Shown: positions 34,306 to 35,379 of the stretch, piece after piece
Layout of the letters: the number at the start of each line of letters is the position of its first letter
Numbering within the stretch: the stretch's first letter is position 1
Assembly: GCA_017550965.1 (NCBI GenBank)
Contig: JAFZNK010000220.1
Location: forward strand, 1 to 35,379
Direction: 5' to 3'
DNA length: 35,379 nucleotides
DNA from: Thermoguttaceae bacterium
Lineage (GTDB): Bacteria > Planctomycetota > Planctomycetia > Pirellulales > Thermoguttaceae
The notes under the pieces: model-generated
The model's input: only the letters and a program-made list of their open reading frames with translations
The model's database searches: none
What the model was told of the DNA's origin: nothing
Made by a program: the position numbers and the translations under genes

Positions 34306-35379
34306 TCAAATCTCGATCAAATCATATTCAAGAGAACCGAGCCCAATCTCGGCGCCATACTCAACAACCGCTCGCCAATTCGTATCGGGATGCATCGTTT
34401 GGAAATAGTCTCCCGTCGAATTTTTGGAGGCGAGGATACTGTTCGGAACAACAGGTTGAGCGTTAACAGCTTCTGCACAAGCCAAGTCCAAAGCGACCGG
34501 GTCATACGAAGCAAACATACCAATGTTAGGCACCACGGGAACGTCGTTTTCCGAATGACAATCGCAGAAAGGAGAAACGTCTACAACAAACGAAACGTGA
34601 AACGAAGGACGATTTTGAAGGACAGCAAGAGAATACTCGCAAATTTTCTTATTCAAAATCTCATATTTTTCGTCCATAGCCGCGTAAACTGCGTCTTTCG
34701 GACAACGTCCAACACAACGACCGCAACCAGCGCATTTCGACTTGTCAATTGTCGCTTTTTTCCTGGAGTTAAACGAGATCGCGTCGTGCGCGCATGTTTT
34801 AGCGCAAGCTCCGCAACCAACGCATAGATCGTGATCGACGCTGGGCTTGCCGTTGGAATGCATTTCCATCTTACCTGCGCGAGACCCGCATCCCATGCCA
34901 ATATTTTTCAACGCTCCTCCAACGCCTGCGCATTCGTGCATTTTGAAATGCGTTAAGGAAACAAAAACGTCGGCGTCCATTACGGCGCGTCCAATTTTGG
35001 CTTCGGTTACATATTTTCCCGCGACAGGCACCAGCGCTTCGTCAGTTCCCTTGAGACCGTCGGCAATAATAACATGGCAGCCGGTAACAAAAGGATTAAA
35101 ACCGTTTTCATAGGCTGTTTCAAGGTGATCAAGCGCGTTTTTACGGCTGCCAACATAGAGAGTGTTCGCGTCGGTAAGGAACGGTTTTCCCCCCATTTCT
35201 TTGGTAAGATCCACGACAACCCTGGCGTAATTTGGACGCATAAACGCTAAATTCCCCATCTCGCCGAAATGAATTTTCAACGCAACATATTTCCCGTTCA
35301 AATCGAGTTTTGTATAACCGGCGCGAACGAGTAAACGACGAAATTTTTGAAGAAGATTCTCACTGGGATTGGTTCTTAA
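34306..35379 (-). CDS. DUF362 protein with two 4Fe-4S clusters (5' end outside window)
   Basis: At least 357 residues are visible. The frame stays open through the right edge, reading LRTNPSENLLQKFRRLLVRA before the TTG at 35301, so TTG 35301 is not the start and the gene is truncated by the window. It contains a DUF362 region (VALKIHFGEMGN; THFKMHECAGVGGALKNIGM) interrupted by a ferredoxin-type insert with two cluster motifs, CVGCGACAKTC and CAGCGRCVGRCP. The closing part (YDPVALDLACAEAVN) is also typical. Members are cytoplasmic iron-sulfur proteins of unknown function, common in anaerobes. It heads the run to coaX and recR, 49 bp upstream of coaX. Confidence 0.92.
   Translation of the reverse strand, partial: LRTNPSENLLQKFRRLLVRAGYTKLDLNGKYVALKIHFGEMGNLAFMRPNYARVVVDLTKEMGGKPFLTDANTLYVGSRKNALDHLETAYENGFNPFVTGCHVIIADGLKGTDEALVPVAGKYVTEAKIGRAVMDADVFVSLTHFKMHECAGVGGALKNIGMGCGSRAGKMEMHSNGKPSVDHDLCVGCGACAKTCAHDAISFNSRKKATIDKSKCAGCGRCVGRCPKDAVYAAMDEKYEILNKKICEYSLAVLQNRPSFHVSFVVDVSPFCDCHSENDVPVVPNIGMFASYDPVALDLACAEAVNAQPVVPNSILASKNSTGDYFQTMHPDTNWRAVVEYGAEIGLGSLEYDLIEI

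Noticed and set aside
1..35379. Insertion sequences, prophage, integron or CRISPR array
   Set aside because: I saw no transposase, integrase or Cas-like protein, no regularly spaced repeats, and no target-site duplications.

Overview
The window looks like an ordinary chromosomal stretch from a member of the Planctomycetota. The main evidence is a prepilin-like DUF1559 protein with an exact H-X9-DG motif at the left end. Supporting signs are a tail-anchored Ser/Thr kinase with a DLG motif, a secreted SUMF1-type protein, a zinc-ribbon/GYF_2 membrane protein, an ECF sigma factor and an FHA-GAF histidine kinase. Base composition is near balanced, with very heavy use of CGTCG/CGACG oligomers. That usage opens many long antisense ORFs, which I treat as shadows. 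Rank below phylum is not decidable here; a Pirellulales-like bacterium is a guess.

Layout, left to right. 1-1530: DUF1559 gene between two related terminators. 1.6-5.25 kb: carB on the minus strand, with its own promoter and a long structured leader. 5.4-8.0 kb (minus): a secreted protein of unknown function, then an ECF sigma factor followed by a single-pass membrane protein. 8.2-11.5 kb (plus): B12-binding-type radical SAM protein and a Tat-exported metallophosphoesterase. 11.9-13.2 kb (plus): a coiled-coil membrane protein and a Lys-rich tail-anchored protein, closed by a strong terminator. 13.4-16.9 kb (plus): LutC-like protein, MBL-fold hydrolase and the ABC-F protein EttA. 16.9-19.4 kb (minus): tRNA-Leu(UAG), zinc-ribbon/GYF_2 protein and a Gfo/Idh/MocA oxidoreductase. 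19.6-23.2 kb (plus): CCA-adding enzyme and Ser/Thr kinase. 23.3-24.4 kb (minus): SUMF1-type protein. 25.0-31.2 kb (plus): FHA-GAF histidine kinase, YhaM-like exonuclease and a sodium:solute symporter. 31.4-35.4 kb (minus): recA, recR, coaX and a DUF362/ferredoxin protein that runs off the window.

Functional links that can be argued: the tRNA-Leu gene does not encode CCA and a CCA-adding enzyme lies 2.7 kb away. DUF362-coaX-recR are closely spaced and probably co-transcribed, with recA behind its own promoter. Sigma factor and membrane protein are 32 bp apart and could be a regulator/partner pair. The coiled-coil and Lys-rich proteins form a two-gene membrane unit.

Several intergenic regions carry clear sigma70-type promoters (TTGAnn-N16/17-TATAAT or TAGAAT), and many genes end in textbook intrinsic terminators. 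I found no insertion sequence, phage, CRISPR array or integron. I see no convincing new multigene system. The most interesting items are the two-gene membrane module, the large insertion inside the GAF domain of the histidine kinase, the carB leader, a 16-bp palindrome upstream of the lone lutC-like gene, and two terminators with nearly the same core.
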